From Coriobacteriaceae bacterium (GTDB taxonomy: Bacteria > Actinomycetota > Coriobacteriia > Coriobacteriales > Coriobacteriaceae), in assembly GCA_015062655.1 (NCBI GenBank), contig SUUG01000012.1, positions 1 to 52,494 of the forward strand: a stretch of DNA of 52,494 nucleotides, written 5' to 3'. The stretch's first letter is position 1; each line of letters opens with the position of its first letter. The position numbers were made by a program, and so were the translations under genes. Positions 7,377 to 15,590 of the stretch are shown here, piece by piece. The notes beneath the pieces were generated by a model. It saw nothing but the letters and a program-made list of their open reading frames with translations, was not told the origin of the DNA and did not search any database.

Positions 7377-9374
7377 TCACGCGCGCAGCATATCGAACAC
7401 GGCCCGGGCCACGTCCTCGGGCACGCCCCGCACCTCGGCGATCTCCTCCGCGCTCGCCGCGCGCAGCCGCTTCATGGACCCGAAGTGCCTCATGATCGCC
7501 TTCTTGCGCGTCGGCCCCACACCCGGCACCTCGTCGAGCACCGACACCGTCATCGCCTTGTCGCGCAGTTCCCGGTGGAAGGTGATCGCGAACCGGTGCG
7601 ACTCGTCGCGCACCTGTTTGATCAGGTAGAGCGACGCCGAACCCGTGGGCAGCACCACCGGAGTGTCGTCCCAGGGCACGAACACCTCCTCGTCGCTTTT
7701 CGCCAAACCGCAGACCGGTATGTCGAGCCCCAGCGCCTCGAGCTGCGTGAGGGCCGCCGTCAGCTGCGGCTTGCCGCCGTCGACCACGAGCAGGTCGGGC
7801 TTGCTGCCAAAGCGCTCGTCGGCCATCCGCTCCGGGGCGTAGCGCCGACCGAGCACCTCCTGCATCGACACGAAGTCGTTCGCCTCGGTGAGCTCGGCGC
7901 GGATCTTGAACCGCCGGTACTGGCTCTTGTCAGGCCGCCCGTTCGTGAACACCACCATCGAGGCCACCGTGAAGCTGCCGTGCAGGGTCGAGATGTCGAA
8001 GCACTCGATCCGCATCGGCGCGGCCGGCAGCGCGAGCGCGCTCTCGAGCTGCAGCAGCGCCTGGTTGGTGCGGTCGTCGGCGTAGCCGGTGCGCACCATG
8101 TAGCGCATGAGGGCGTGGCGGGCGTTGCGCTCGCAGGTGTCGAGCAAATGGCGCTTCTCGCCGCGCTGGGGCCGATGCACGCGCGCCACGCGCCCGCGCT
8201 TGCCCGTGAGCCACTCACCGAGCAGGTCGGCGTCCGCGAGGTCAACCGCCACGTCCACCTCGGCCGGGATGTCGGCCGTCTCGTCGTAGTAGCGCTTGAG
8301 GAACCCCTCGGTGAGCTCCTCGGCGCTCACGTCGAGCCCCTTGTTGAGGATGAACTCGCTGCTCCTCACCGTGCGCCCCTCGCGCACGCAGAAGACGCAG
8401 GCGCCGGCGATCGTCTCCTCGCGGTAGAACCCGATGAGGTCGAGGTCCACGCTCGTGGGGAACACCACCTGCTGGCGGTCGTCGAGCCCCGAGATCACCT
8501 CGAGGCGGCGCTTGATGCGCCCGGCCCGCTCGAAGTCGAGGTCCTCCGCGGCCGCGGCCATATCGGCGCGGAGCTCGCGCACCACCTCGCTGCGCTGCCC
8601 CGAGAGGAACCGCTCCACCCGCCGCACGCTCGCGCGGTACTCCTCGGGCGTCACGGCGCCCGCGCAGACCCCGGGGCCGCGCCCCACGTGGTAGTCGAAG
8701 CAGGGCCTCCCCTTCTGGGCGCAGATGAGCCCGATCACGTCGGCGTCCTCGGGGCGCCTCTCAACGAGCCGGCGCACGCCGCGCCACTCCGCGCAGGTGG
8801 CCGAGCAGATGGGGATGACCTTGCGGAGCGTGTCGATGGTGTCGCGCGCGGCGCGGGAGTCGGTGTAGGGGCCGAAGTAGCGCGTGCCGGGCCGGTGCCG
8901 CTCGCGCGTGTACTTGATGGCCGGGAACAGGTCGCCTTTCGTGATCGCGATGAACGGATAGGACTTGTCGTCCTTGAAGTCCACGTTGAAGTACGGGTGG
9001 TACTGGGCGATGAGGTTCCGCTCGAGCACGAGCGCCTCGTGCTCGGTGTCCACCACGAGGTAGTCGAAGCTCGCCACGACCTGCATCATCAACGGGATCT
9101 TCTCGCGGTCGTCCGCAAGCGTCACGTACTGCTTCATGCGGGCGCGCAGGTTCTTGGCCTTGCCCACGTAGATGACCTCGCCGGCGGCGTCGCGCCACAG
9201 GTAGCAGCCCGGGTCGGTGGGCACGCGGGAGACCTGCTCGGCGAGGCTCGGCACGCCGTCCGCGCCGGCGGCGCTCACGTGCGCCGCGGCGGCGGCCGCC
9301 GAGAACGGCGCCACCGGCAGCGAGCCGCCGGGAAGCCCCCCGGGGCCGAGCTTTCCCCGCTCCCCCTCAGCCAT
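7377..9374 (-). CDS. uvrC: Excinuclease ABC subunit C
   Basis: UvrC makes the dual incisions of nucleotide excision repair after UvrAB locates damage. The 665-aa product has the GIY-YIG nuclease near residues 56-83 (GCYLW, then IYVGKAKNLRARM), a UVR motif near 270-305 (AAAEDLDFERAGRIKRRLE), the RNase H-like domain (ECFDISTLHGSF, LLVVDGGKPQL) and C-terminal helix-hairpin-helix motifs (LDEVPGVGPTRKKAIMRHFG). The start at 9374 has GGGAGG five bases upstream. About 45 Ala/Gly-rich residues precede the GIY-YIG domain, more than in most UvrC proteins. It is the last gene of the minus-strand run beginning with the ebsC/murJ group, 36 bp after the ATP-grasp gene. Confidence 0.97.
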   Translation of the reverse strand: MAEGERGKLGPGGLPGGSLPVAPFSAAAAAAHVSAAGADGVPSLAEQVSRVPTDPGCYLWRDAAGEVIYVGKAKNLRARMKQYVTLADDREKIPLMMQVVASFDYLVVDTEHEALVLERNLIAQYHPYFNVDFKDDKSYPFIAITKGDLFPAIKYTRERHRPGTRYFGPYTDSRAARDTIDTLRKVIPICSATCAEWRGVRRLVERRPEDADVIGLICAQKGRPCFDYHVGRGPGVCAGAVTPEEYRASVRRVERFLSGQRSEVVRELRADMAAAAEDLDFERAGRIKRRLEVISGLDDRQQVVFPTSVDLDLIGFYREETIAGACVFCVREGRTVRSSEFILNKGLDVSAEELTEGFLKRYYDETADIPAEVDVAVDLADADLLGEWLTGKRGRVARVHRPQRGEKRHLLDTCERNARHALMRYMVRTGYADDRTNQALLQLESALALPAAPMRIECFDISTLHGSFTVASMVVFTNGRPDKSQYRRFKIRAELTEANDFVSMQEVLGRRYAPERMADERFGSKPDLLVVDGGKPQLTAALTQLEALGLDIPVCGLAKSDEEVFVPWDDTPVVLPTGSASLYLIKQVRDESHRFAITFHRELRDKAMTVSVLDEVPGVGPTRKKAIMRHFGSMKRLRAASAEEIAEVRGVPEDVARAVFDMLRA

Positions 9375-9410
9375 GGATCCTCCCGTCGCCGCTCATCGCA
9401 GACCGCATGC

Positions 9411-10676
9411 TCACGCGCGGTCCCACACGTAGCGCTTGAACTTCTTGATCTGGTTCAGGTAGACCGCGCGCGCGAGCAGCTTGTGCTTGAGCGTGTCGGG
9501 CGCGTAGTCGTAGGGGAACCGCGCCCGTCCGGCGGCGTAGAGGCCGAGCACCTCGTCGCGCAGGGCGTCGTTCTCCACCGTCTTCTTGATCACCTGCGCG
9601 GGCACGCACGAGTACAGGAACGGCTCAAAGGCCTCCTGGTAGGGGATCTCGCGACCCAGCACGTACTCGTCCACGAGCAGCCGGGCGATGTTCGCCCCGC
9701 CGAGCGCCATGTAGTAGGTGTTCCGCCCGGGCCTGGTGTTGACCTCGAAGAACTTGTAGCCGCCGTCGCGCTCGTCGTACTTGATGTCGAAGTTCGCGAA
9801 CCCGCGGTACCCCGTGCGCCGCACGAAGGCCTTCGCGTCCTCGATGATGCGCTCCACGCGCTCGGAGAGGATGCACAGCGGGTTGCCGATGAGCTGGGGC
9901 GAATGGTCCTGCACCACCACGCGGCCGCCGGACACCACGCGCACCTCGCCCGCAGCGTCCGAGAACGTCGTCAGCGAGCGGATCGCGTCGTCCCCGCCCG
10001 GGATGAAGTCCTGAACCACGAGCTCGCGCTCATAGCCCGCGTCGCGCAGCAGGTTGAAGACGCGCCGGAGGGCCGGCGCGTCGGCCACCTCGTAGACCTT
10101 CTCCTTGCACGGGAAGCGCAGCAGGTCGTAGCTCGCCGAATGCGAGGGTTTCGCGATGAGCGGGTAGGTGAAGGCCTCGGCGTGGATCTCGACGGCGGCG
10201 TCGGCGCAGTCGAAGGTCCAGGTGCGGGGGTAATCGATCCCCAGCTCCTCGCACAGCTCGTAGAAGCGCTCCTTGCGGGTGATCTCGTCCAGCAGTTCGA
10301 AATCGTTGTACGGAACGACGAACCACTGCGAGAGCAGCTCCTTGTTCTCGGAGAGCAGGCGGGCGTGCCAGTCGGCGCTGCCGATGACGAGCGCCACGCG
10401 CCCCTCGGCCGCGAGCTGGGAGCCGAGACGGGAGAGCAGGCCGAGGATCGCCTCGTCTCCCTCGCCCATCTCGGGGCAGACGCGGTAGTCGACAAACCGG
10501 CTCGACGAGGTCACCTTCACGTCGACGGCGGAGAGCACCGTGGTGCGGATGCCGTAAGCCTCGTGCATGCAGCGCGCCAACGAGTAGGAGAAGATCTCCC
10601 CGCCGAGCACGATGGGCACGAAGCGCAGAGGGACCTCCTCCTCGGTGAGCAGGGGTGAGAGATCGCGCGAGGACAC
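9411..10676 (-). CDS. ATP-grasp carboxylate-amine ligase
   Basis: A 421-aa ATP-grasp protein. Visible elements are an N-terminal Rossmann-like region (VPIVLGGEIFSYSLARCMHE), a lysine/ATP-binding segment (YPLIAKPSHSASYDLLRF), VVQDFIPGGDD, and the metal-binding FANFDIKYDE and FFEVNTRPGRNTYY segments. Related ligases include D-aspartate ligases that build peptidoglycan cross-bridges and other carboxylate-amine ligases. With FemX-like and MurJ genes alongside, a cell-wall amino-acid ligase is the best guess, but the substrate cannot be read from sequence. The GTG start at 10676 follows an ideal GGAAGGAGG inside the end of the femX-like gene, one base after its stop. An ATG further upstream would overlap that gene and is rejected. 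Confidence 0.8.
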   Translation of the reverse strand: MSSRDLSPLLTEEEVPLRFVPIVLGGEIFSYSLARCMHEAYGIRTTVLSAVDVKVTSSSRFVDYRVCPEMGEGDEAILGLLSRLGSQLAAEGRVALVIGSADWHARLLSENKELLSQWFVVPYNDFELLDEITRKERFYELCEELGIDYPRTWTFDCADAAVEIHAEAFTYPLIAKPSHSASYDLLRFPCKEKVYEVADAPALRRVFNLLRDAGYERELVVQDFIPGGDDAIRSLTTFSDAAGEVRVVSGGRVVVQDHSPQLIGNPLCILSERVERIIEDAKAFVRRTGYRGFANFDIKYDERDGGYKFFEVNTRPGRNTYYMALGGANIARLLVDEYVLGREIPYQEAFEPFLYSCVPAQVIKKTVENDALRDEVLGLYAAGRARFPYDYAPDTLKHKLLARAVYLNQIKKFKRYVWDRA

Positions 10677-10677
10677 G

Positions 10678-11694
10678 CTACGCCTCCTTCCCGGCCGAGC
10701 GCAGGCGGGTGCGCAGGCCCTTGGCACGGACGAGCGCGCCGTAGAAGGCGCGCTTGACGGGCACGTCGCGGTCGGGTGCGACCGGGCGCACGCCGTCCTT
10801 GGCGAACTTCGTCTTGAACGTGTTCAAGCTCATCATCTCGGGCGCGAACGCGCTGCCAATGCCCATCTGATCGTACTCGCGGATGCCGGCGCGGCCGAGC
10901 TCGCAGCATTCGAAGAAGATGAGCCGATCGGTGGCGAGGGCGCGTGCGGCACCGCTTCTCGAGGCGCCGTAGTAGCGCGTGGCGCGGTGACCCGACAGCG
11001 TGGCGATGGTCCAGGTGATGACCTCGTCCCCGTCGCGTCCGGCGAACAGCCGGCAGTGGTCGGGCCCGAGGACGCGGAGCATGTCGCGGTACAGCGAGGC
11101 CGGAGAGGCGCTGAACCCGTCGCGCTCGGCCGTCTCGAGCATGACCCGGTAGTAGGGATCGAAGTCCTCGGAGGCGCGGGCGGTCTCGTCTGCGAACGCG
11201 AGCTGGCACTCGCGCAGGGCCTTGCGCACGTCGCGGCGGCCGCGGGGCTTCATGCGGGCGAGGATGTCGTCCTCGGTGCCGGTCACGTCGATGACGACGG
11301 TGGTGTCATAGGGCAGCGTTGAGAGGCAGGGGCGCGTGAGGTCGGACTCCTCGCGCACGGCGATGCGGAGGAAGGCCTGCCGGCGGTCGCGCGCGCGCAC
11401 GAAGGAGACCAGGGCCGCCAGGGCGGCGCGCTCCTCCTCGGCCGTGGGCTCACGGCGCCACACGGGCGCGTGGCGGGCGCGCAGGTACCGGTACCCGTGG
11501 GTCTCGAACTCCGTGAAGCATACGACGGCCACGAGCTCGCCGTCCTCCTCGATGCCCACCGACCCCCACGGGGCGCGGCCGGGGATCGTGGCCTCGAAGC
11601 GCTGCCAGACGGGCAGCTGCTCGATGGGGGCGTCCCCCTCGAAGCTCGCGAGCGCGCACTCGTACTCCTGCTCCGTGAGCATGTTCACCTGCAT
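10678..11694 (-). CDS. FemAB/FemX-family peptidoglycan aminoacyltransferase-like protein
   Basis: A 338-aa protein resembling FemX/FemAB enzymes, which use aminoacyl-tRNA to attach residues to the stem-peptide lysine or ornithine of lipid II; the fold is a tandem GNAT. Visible support: LPVWQRFEATIPGR near the N-terminus, VVIDVTGTEDDILARMKPRGRRDVRKALRE (the family's segment after LD-L), DGDEVITWTIATLSGHRATRYYGASR and a C-terminal GIREYDQMGIG...LNTFKTKFAKDGVR. It is sandwiched between a DegT-like gene and an ATP-grasp ligase. The start 11694 has GAGAGGGG upstream. It may instead act on a polysaccharide or lipid, as some FemAB-like GNATs do. Confidence 0.8.
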   Translation of the reverse strand: MQVNMLTEQEYECALASFEGDAPIEQLPVWQRFEATIPGRAPWGSVGIEEDGELVAVVCFTEFETHGYRYLRARHAPVWRREPTAEEERAALAALVSFVRARDRRQAFLRIAVREESDLTRPCLSTLPYDTTVVIDVTGTEDDILARMKPRGRRDVRKALRECQLAFADETARASEDFDPYYRVMLETAERDGFSASPASLYRDMLRVLGPDHCRLFAGRDGDEVITWTIATLSGHRATRYYGASRSGAARALATDRLIFFECCELGRAGIREYDQMGIGSAFAPEMMSLNTFKTKFAKDGVRPVAPDRDVPVKRAFYGALVRAKGLRTRLRSAGKEA

Positions 11695-11764
11695 GGAAAA
11701 ATCCCCTCTCAACGGGCGTGATGCCGAACCATTGTACGGCACCGGCGCGCAGCGGCCGCGCCCT

Positions 11765-12949
11765 CTACGAAGTGACCACGTCCCGCACGACCGCGGCGAT
11801 GCGGGCGGCGTCCTTAGCGCCGACGGAGGCCGGCAGGGTCGCCACGCGGGCGATGACGTCGTCGGTGACCGACAGGCGGGCGCGATCGCCGGCGGCGGGC
11901 ACCCGGTAGGCCCCCTCGTCCGTAACGCCGGGCGTGAGCTCCGGACGGTACCAGGCCGTGGTGTAGAACCCTGCCGCGCAAACCTCCTCGGTGATGCGGT
12001 CTGCCGTCGCGGTGTCGGTTGCCAGCAGGGGGAACCGCAGCAACGGCTGACCCGTCGCCGACGCGCCCATGAGCGAGATCTGGGGGATCCCAACGAGCTC
12101 GCTGCGATACACCTCGACGGCCGCCGCATGGGTGCGCTCGAGCTCGTCGAGACCCTCGAGGGCGGCGAGCGCGCGGTCGCAGACGGCCGGCGAGGGCCGC
12201 AGCGGCTCGTGCGAGAGGCTGCCGGCGCGCTCGGAGGCGGACACCGCGGGTTCGAAGAGCCCCCAGCGCGGCAGCGCGTCCCACAGCGCGCGGCGCGGAC
12301 CCTGCGGCAGGTGGGACAAGACGCGCAGCTCGTTCACGTAGATGCGGCAGAGCGCGTCGAGGCGGCCCCCCATGACCGGCAGGGAGCCGAGGCGCCGCGC
12401 GAGGTCGGCAGCGAGATCGGCGAAGGGGCTCTCCGGGTTCACCCAGACGGCGCCGCCGAACTGGGAGGGCAGCATCTTCTCGATGCCGAAGGAGTGGATG
12501 CTCACATCGGCGAGCGGGCGGCCTTGGGCGTCGCGCGCCATACGGCCCGCGCAGTGCGCGCTGTCCTCCACCACCACGATGCCCGAGGCGTGGGCGCACT
12601 CGGCGAGCACCCGTGCGGACTCGTCATCGACAAGGCCGTAGGTGTGCTGGATCACGAGGGCGCGGATCGGATCGGCGGGCACCCAGCGCATGGGGTCGAT
12701 CGAGGCGGTGTCGGCCGAGATCTCCTCGTAGCGAGGGACGAGCCCGGCGGCGAGGATGGGCGCGACGGCCGTGCAGCAGGTGAGGAGCTGGGTCGACACG
12801 CTCCCCTCCCCGAACGCGTCGCGCACGGCCTCGAAGGCGACCTGCATGCCGTAGCGCGCCTTGAAGACCGGGAACCAGTCGGAGGAGGTCGTCTTGGTTC
12901 GACTCGCCAGGGCGCGCGCCAGGCGGTTCTCTGCGGGGCTTCGGTTCAT
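11765..12949 (-). CDS. DegT/DnrJ/EryC1-type PLP aminotransferase
   Basis: A 394-aa PLP-dependent fold type I protein. The segments VSTQLLTCCTAVAPILAAGLVP (cofactor-phosphate region), VVEDSAHCAG (the Asp contacting the PLP nitrogen) and SIHSFGIEKMLPSQFGGAV (the probable Schiff-base Lys) follow the order of the DegT/DnrJ/EryC1 family, which often aminates nucleotide-bound keto-sugars. The family's GEGG is replaced by SQFGG, so the enzyme is divergent. It lies 26 bp downstream of murJ and 70 bp upstream of the femX-like gene. The start 12949 has GGAGG five bases upstream. The substrate is unknown. Confidence 0.78.
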   Translation of the reverse strand: MNRSPAENRLARALASRTKTTSSDWFPVFKARYGMQVAFEAVRDAFGEGSVSTQLLTCCTAVAPILAAGLVPRYEEISADTASIDPMRWVPADPIRALVIQHTYGLVDDESARVLAECAHASGIVVVEDSAHCAGRMARDAQGRPLADVSIHSFGIEKMLPSQFGGAVWVNPESPFADLAADLARRLGSLPVMGGRLDALCRIYVNELRVLSHLPQGPRRALWDALPRWGLFEPAVSASERAGSLSHEPLRPSPAVCDRALAALEGLDELERTHAAAVEVYRSELVGIPQISLMGASATGQPLLRFPLLATDTATADRITEEVCAAGFYTTAWYRPELTPGVTDEGAYRVPAAGDRARLSVTDDVIARVATLPASVGAKDAARIAAVVRDVVTS

Positions 12950-12975
12950 GCTGCCTCCGATGGCGACGGGTCTGG

Positions 12976-15003
12976 TTACGAACGGGCGGCGCCGGGGCGC
13001 TTGAGCCGTAGGGCCGTGGCGATGAAGGACGCCTCCGGCACCTTGAGCGCGAGGGCGAGCCCGAAGGTGGCGATCACGGCGGGGAGCCCGGCGGCGACCG
13101 CGTAGGCGATGGCCTGGATCGCGCTGCCCGAGAGCGGGGCGATGAGGTGCTCGAGCCCGAACAGGCCCGCGAAGCCCACCGCCGCGCCGAGGGCGCCAAA
13201 GGCGAGCGACTTCACGAGCGAGGCGAGGATCTTGCGGCCGCCGATGGAACCGAGCTCGCGCCGGATGATGAACAGCGTCACCGCATCGATGGCGATGAAG
13301 AAGAAGGTGGAGCTGAAGCCAACGATATTCAGGCCGAAGATCGGCGTGAAGATCAGGCAGATGGCGATCTGGATGGCTCCGGCGACGCACTCCGCGAGCG
13401 CGAAGATCCGCATCTTGCGCAGGGAGGAGCAGGCCTTCTGCAGGTAGGTGCACACGCCGTAGCCGGGCAGCGAGATGGAGAGCCACGCGAGGTAGACCGC
13501 CAGGCTCTCCGCCGTGCCCTCGGGCATGCGCGAGCTGCCGAGCATGTAGGAGAGCGCGGGCGCGAACACCATGAGGTACATGGCGAAGGGCGTCAGCATG
13601 AAGAGGATCTTGCCGCAGCCGTCTGCCACGCCGTCGATGAAGCGCTGCATGCGGCCCTCGGCCACGAAGACGGAGAGCTCCGTGAACATCGCGACGGTGA
13701 CGGGGATGGCGAGGACGGCGTAGGGCAAGACGTACCAGACGCGCGCGTAGTAGGTGATCACGGCGCCGTTGGGGTCAACCTGCAGCGAGGTCGCGCTCTG
13801 CACCGAGTTGGTGGCGAACGAGACCACGGTGACGATCAGCGTGGGGATGCCGATGGAGAGCGTCTCGCGGATGCGCGGGTCGTGGATGTCGACGCGCAGG
13901 CGCAGGCGAATCCCGTGGCGCTTGAGCGACGGCACCTGCACGAGCACCTGAATGAGGACGCTCAAGGGGTTGCCGATGGCCAGCACGAGGATCGCCGCCT
14001 CGGGGTGGCCCATCGAGACCAGAAGGCCGTAGAGCAGGAAGGCGGCCGTGGTGACGATGTTATTCGCGACCGGGGCGAGCGTGCTCCACAGGTAATCGCG
14101 CTCGGCGTTCAGCACGCTCGAGATCACCGAGGAGAGCGCGTAGAACACGATGCAGATGGCGAAGTAGCGAAAGAAGTAGACCGCGAGGTCGAAATCGAAG
14201 CCCTCCGACGCGCCGAAGGACTGCGAGTAGATGATGGGGCCCGCGAAGATGAGCGACAGCACCGTGAGCGCGACCATGAGGATCGTGACGAGCGAGATGA
14301 GGTTGGAGGCGTAGGAGCTCGCCCCCTCCTTGCCCGCCTGCTTCTTCGCGGAGACGTACACCGGCAAAAAGGCCGTCACGAGCATGCCGCCCATGACGAG
14401 CTCGTAGAGCTGGTTGGGCATGCCGTTGGCCACCGTGAAGGCCGAGGCGACACCGAGGGTGGCGCCCATGCCGTAGGCCTGGGCGATGGTGCGGAAGAAG
14501 CCCGTGATGCGGGAGATGATGACGAGCACGCTCATGAGCGCGGCGGAGCGACCCACCTGGGCCTCGCGGTCGGAGTCGTCGGCGGCGGGGGCAGCGGTGG
14601 GCGCGGGGGCCGCGGCCGGCGCGGGCGCGGCTGTCCCGGCAGCGGACGCGGCGGGCGCGTCCTGGGCCAGCGATGCCACTGAGGCCGTCACGTCCGGCGC
14701 GGGCACCGGGGCGGTGACGGCGAGCCCCTCGGGGCGCGCGACGTCGGCGGCAAGGATGAAGGCGGCTGTCTCGTCGGGAGAGACGGGGTGCGGGGTGCGC
14801 GGCCGGGCCGCGGGCCTCGGGAGCGCCCCGGGCTCGATCCCGGCGGCGATCAGAAACGCCGTGGTCTCATCGGGCGCCGCGGGCCGGGTCGTTCCGCCCG
14901 AGCGCGCGGGACGGGCACCGAGGGTGCGCCGCGCGTCCGAGCGCGCGGTGCCGCCCGCGGCGAAGTGCGCGCCGCGCGGGCGCCCCTGCCTGGGTTCGTC
15001 CAT
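12976..15003 (-). CDS. murJ: Lipid II flippase MurJ with N-terminal extension
   Basis: MurJ flips lipid II across the membrane for peptidoglycan synthesis. From about residue 147 the 675-aa product shows the MviN/MOP core: GRSAALMSVLVIISRITGFFR, AYGMGATLGVASAF, PNQLYELVMGGMLVTAFLPVY and about 14 hydrophobic segments. The first 145 residues are a predicted cytosolic Ala/Pro-rich tail holding two copies of a short motif, APDETTAFLIAA at 43-54 and SPDETAAFILAA at 75-86. Actinobacterial MurJ proteins often carry extra cytosolic regions, usually at the C-terminus. The start at 15003 is preceded by AGGGGTAGGGGAG. The gene follows ebsC by 5 bp and is co-transcribed with the degT-like and femX-like genes. 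Confidence 0.92.
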   Translation of the reverse strand: MDEPRQGRPRGAHFAAGGTARSDARRTLGARPARSGGTTRPAAPDETTAFLIAAGIEPGALPRPAARPRTPHPVSPDETAAFILAADVARPEGLAVTAPVPAPDVTASVASLAQDAPAASAAGTAAPAPAAAPAPTAAPAADDSDREAQVGRSAALMSVLVIISRITGFFRTIAQAYGMGATLGVASAFTVANGMPNQLYELVMGGMLVTAFLPVYVSAKKQAGKEGASSYASNLISLVTILMVALTVLSLIFAGPIIYSQSFGASEGFDFDLAVYFFRYFAICIVFYALSSVISSVLNAERDYLWSTLAPVANNIVTTAAFLLYGLLVSMGHPEAAILVLAIGNPLSVLIQVLVQVPSLKRHGIRLRLRVDIHDPRIRETLSIGIPTLIVTVVSFATNSVQSATSLQVDPNGAVITYYARVWYVLPYAVLAIPVTVAMFTELSVFVAEGRMQRFIDGVADGCGKILFMLTPFAMYLMVFAPALSYMLGSSRMPEGTAESLAVYLAWLSISLPGYGVCTYLQKACSSLRKMRIFALAECVAGAIQIAICLIFTPIFGLNIVGFSSTFFFIAIDAVTLFIIRRELGSIGGRKILASLVKSLAFGALGAAVGFAGLFGLEHLIAPLSGSAIQAIAYAVAAGLPAVIATFGLALALKVPEASFIATALRLKRPGAARS

Positions 15004-15008
15004 CTCCC

Positions 15009-15494
15009 CTACCCCTTCCTGCAGATGCCGGCCGTGATGGCGCCGGTGTGCGCGATCAGGTCGCGCGGGCTGAGCTTGAGCTGGAGGCCGCGTCGGCCGC
15101 CGGAGATGAAGATCGCATCCCAGCGCTCGCACGAGCGGTCGATGATGGTCGGGAACCGGCGCTTCATACCAACCGGCGAGCAGCCGCCGCGCATGTAGCC
15201 GGTCGTGGGAAGCAGATCGTGCACGCGCAGCATCGACAGCGACTTCTGACCGGCGGCGCGGGCGGCGGCCTTGAGATCGAGCTCGTGCGCGACGGGGATG
15301 CACAAGACCGCGTGGTCCCCTGCGGGCGACACGGTCACGAGGGTCTTGAACCCCTGCTCGGGGTCCTCTCCCAGCCGCTCGGAGACGTGGATCCCCGAGA
15401 GGTCGCTCTCATCCACCTCGTAGGTGAGCGCCTCGAAGGCGATGCCCGCCCGCTCGAGCTCGCGCATCGCGTTGGTCTTCTGGATCCGCGCCAT
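15009..15494 (-). CDS. Cys-tRNA(Pro)/aminoacyl-tRNA deacylase YbaK/EbsC
   Basis: This 161-aa protein is a single YbaK-type editing domain, which hydrolyses mischarged Cys-tRNA(Pro). It shows LERAGIAFEALTYEVDE, EQGFKTLVTV (the functional Lys), VLCIPVAHELDLKAAARA, MRGGCSPVGMKRRFPTIID and the C-terminal KLSPRDLIAHTGAITAGI, all characteristic. The ATG at 15494 is taken as start; a GTG at 15512 would add six residues. It ends 5 bp before murJ, so the two are probably one transcript without an obvious functional link. Confidence 0.92.
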   Translation of the reverse strand: MARIQKTNAMRELERAGIAFEALTYEVDESDLSGIHVSERLGEDPEQGFKTLVTVSPAGDHAVLCIPVAHELDLKAAARAAGQKSLSMLRVHDLLPTTGYMRGGCSPVGMKRRFPTIIDRSCERWDAIFISGGRRGLQLKLSPRDLIAHTGAITAGICRKG

Positions 15495-15590
15495 GGGCGC
15501 CCCGCCTTTCACTCAACCCGTCTAGAACCGAACGGCGCCCCTGAAGGACGCCGTTCAGATCAGATGCGAACGTATGGTGGCAACCGCCCG

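Noticed and set aside
7485..10658. A 1057-aa plus-strand ORF
   Set aside because: Antisense shadow of uvrC and the ATP-grasp gene; the composition (Arg/His/Val/Leu-rich) is typical of GC-rich complementary frames.
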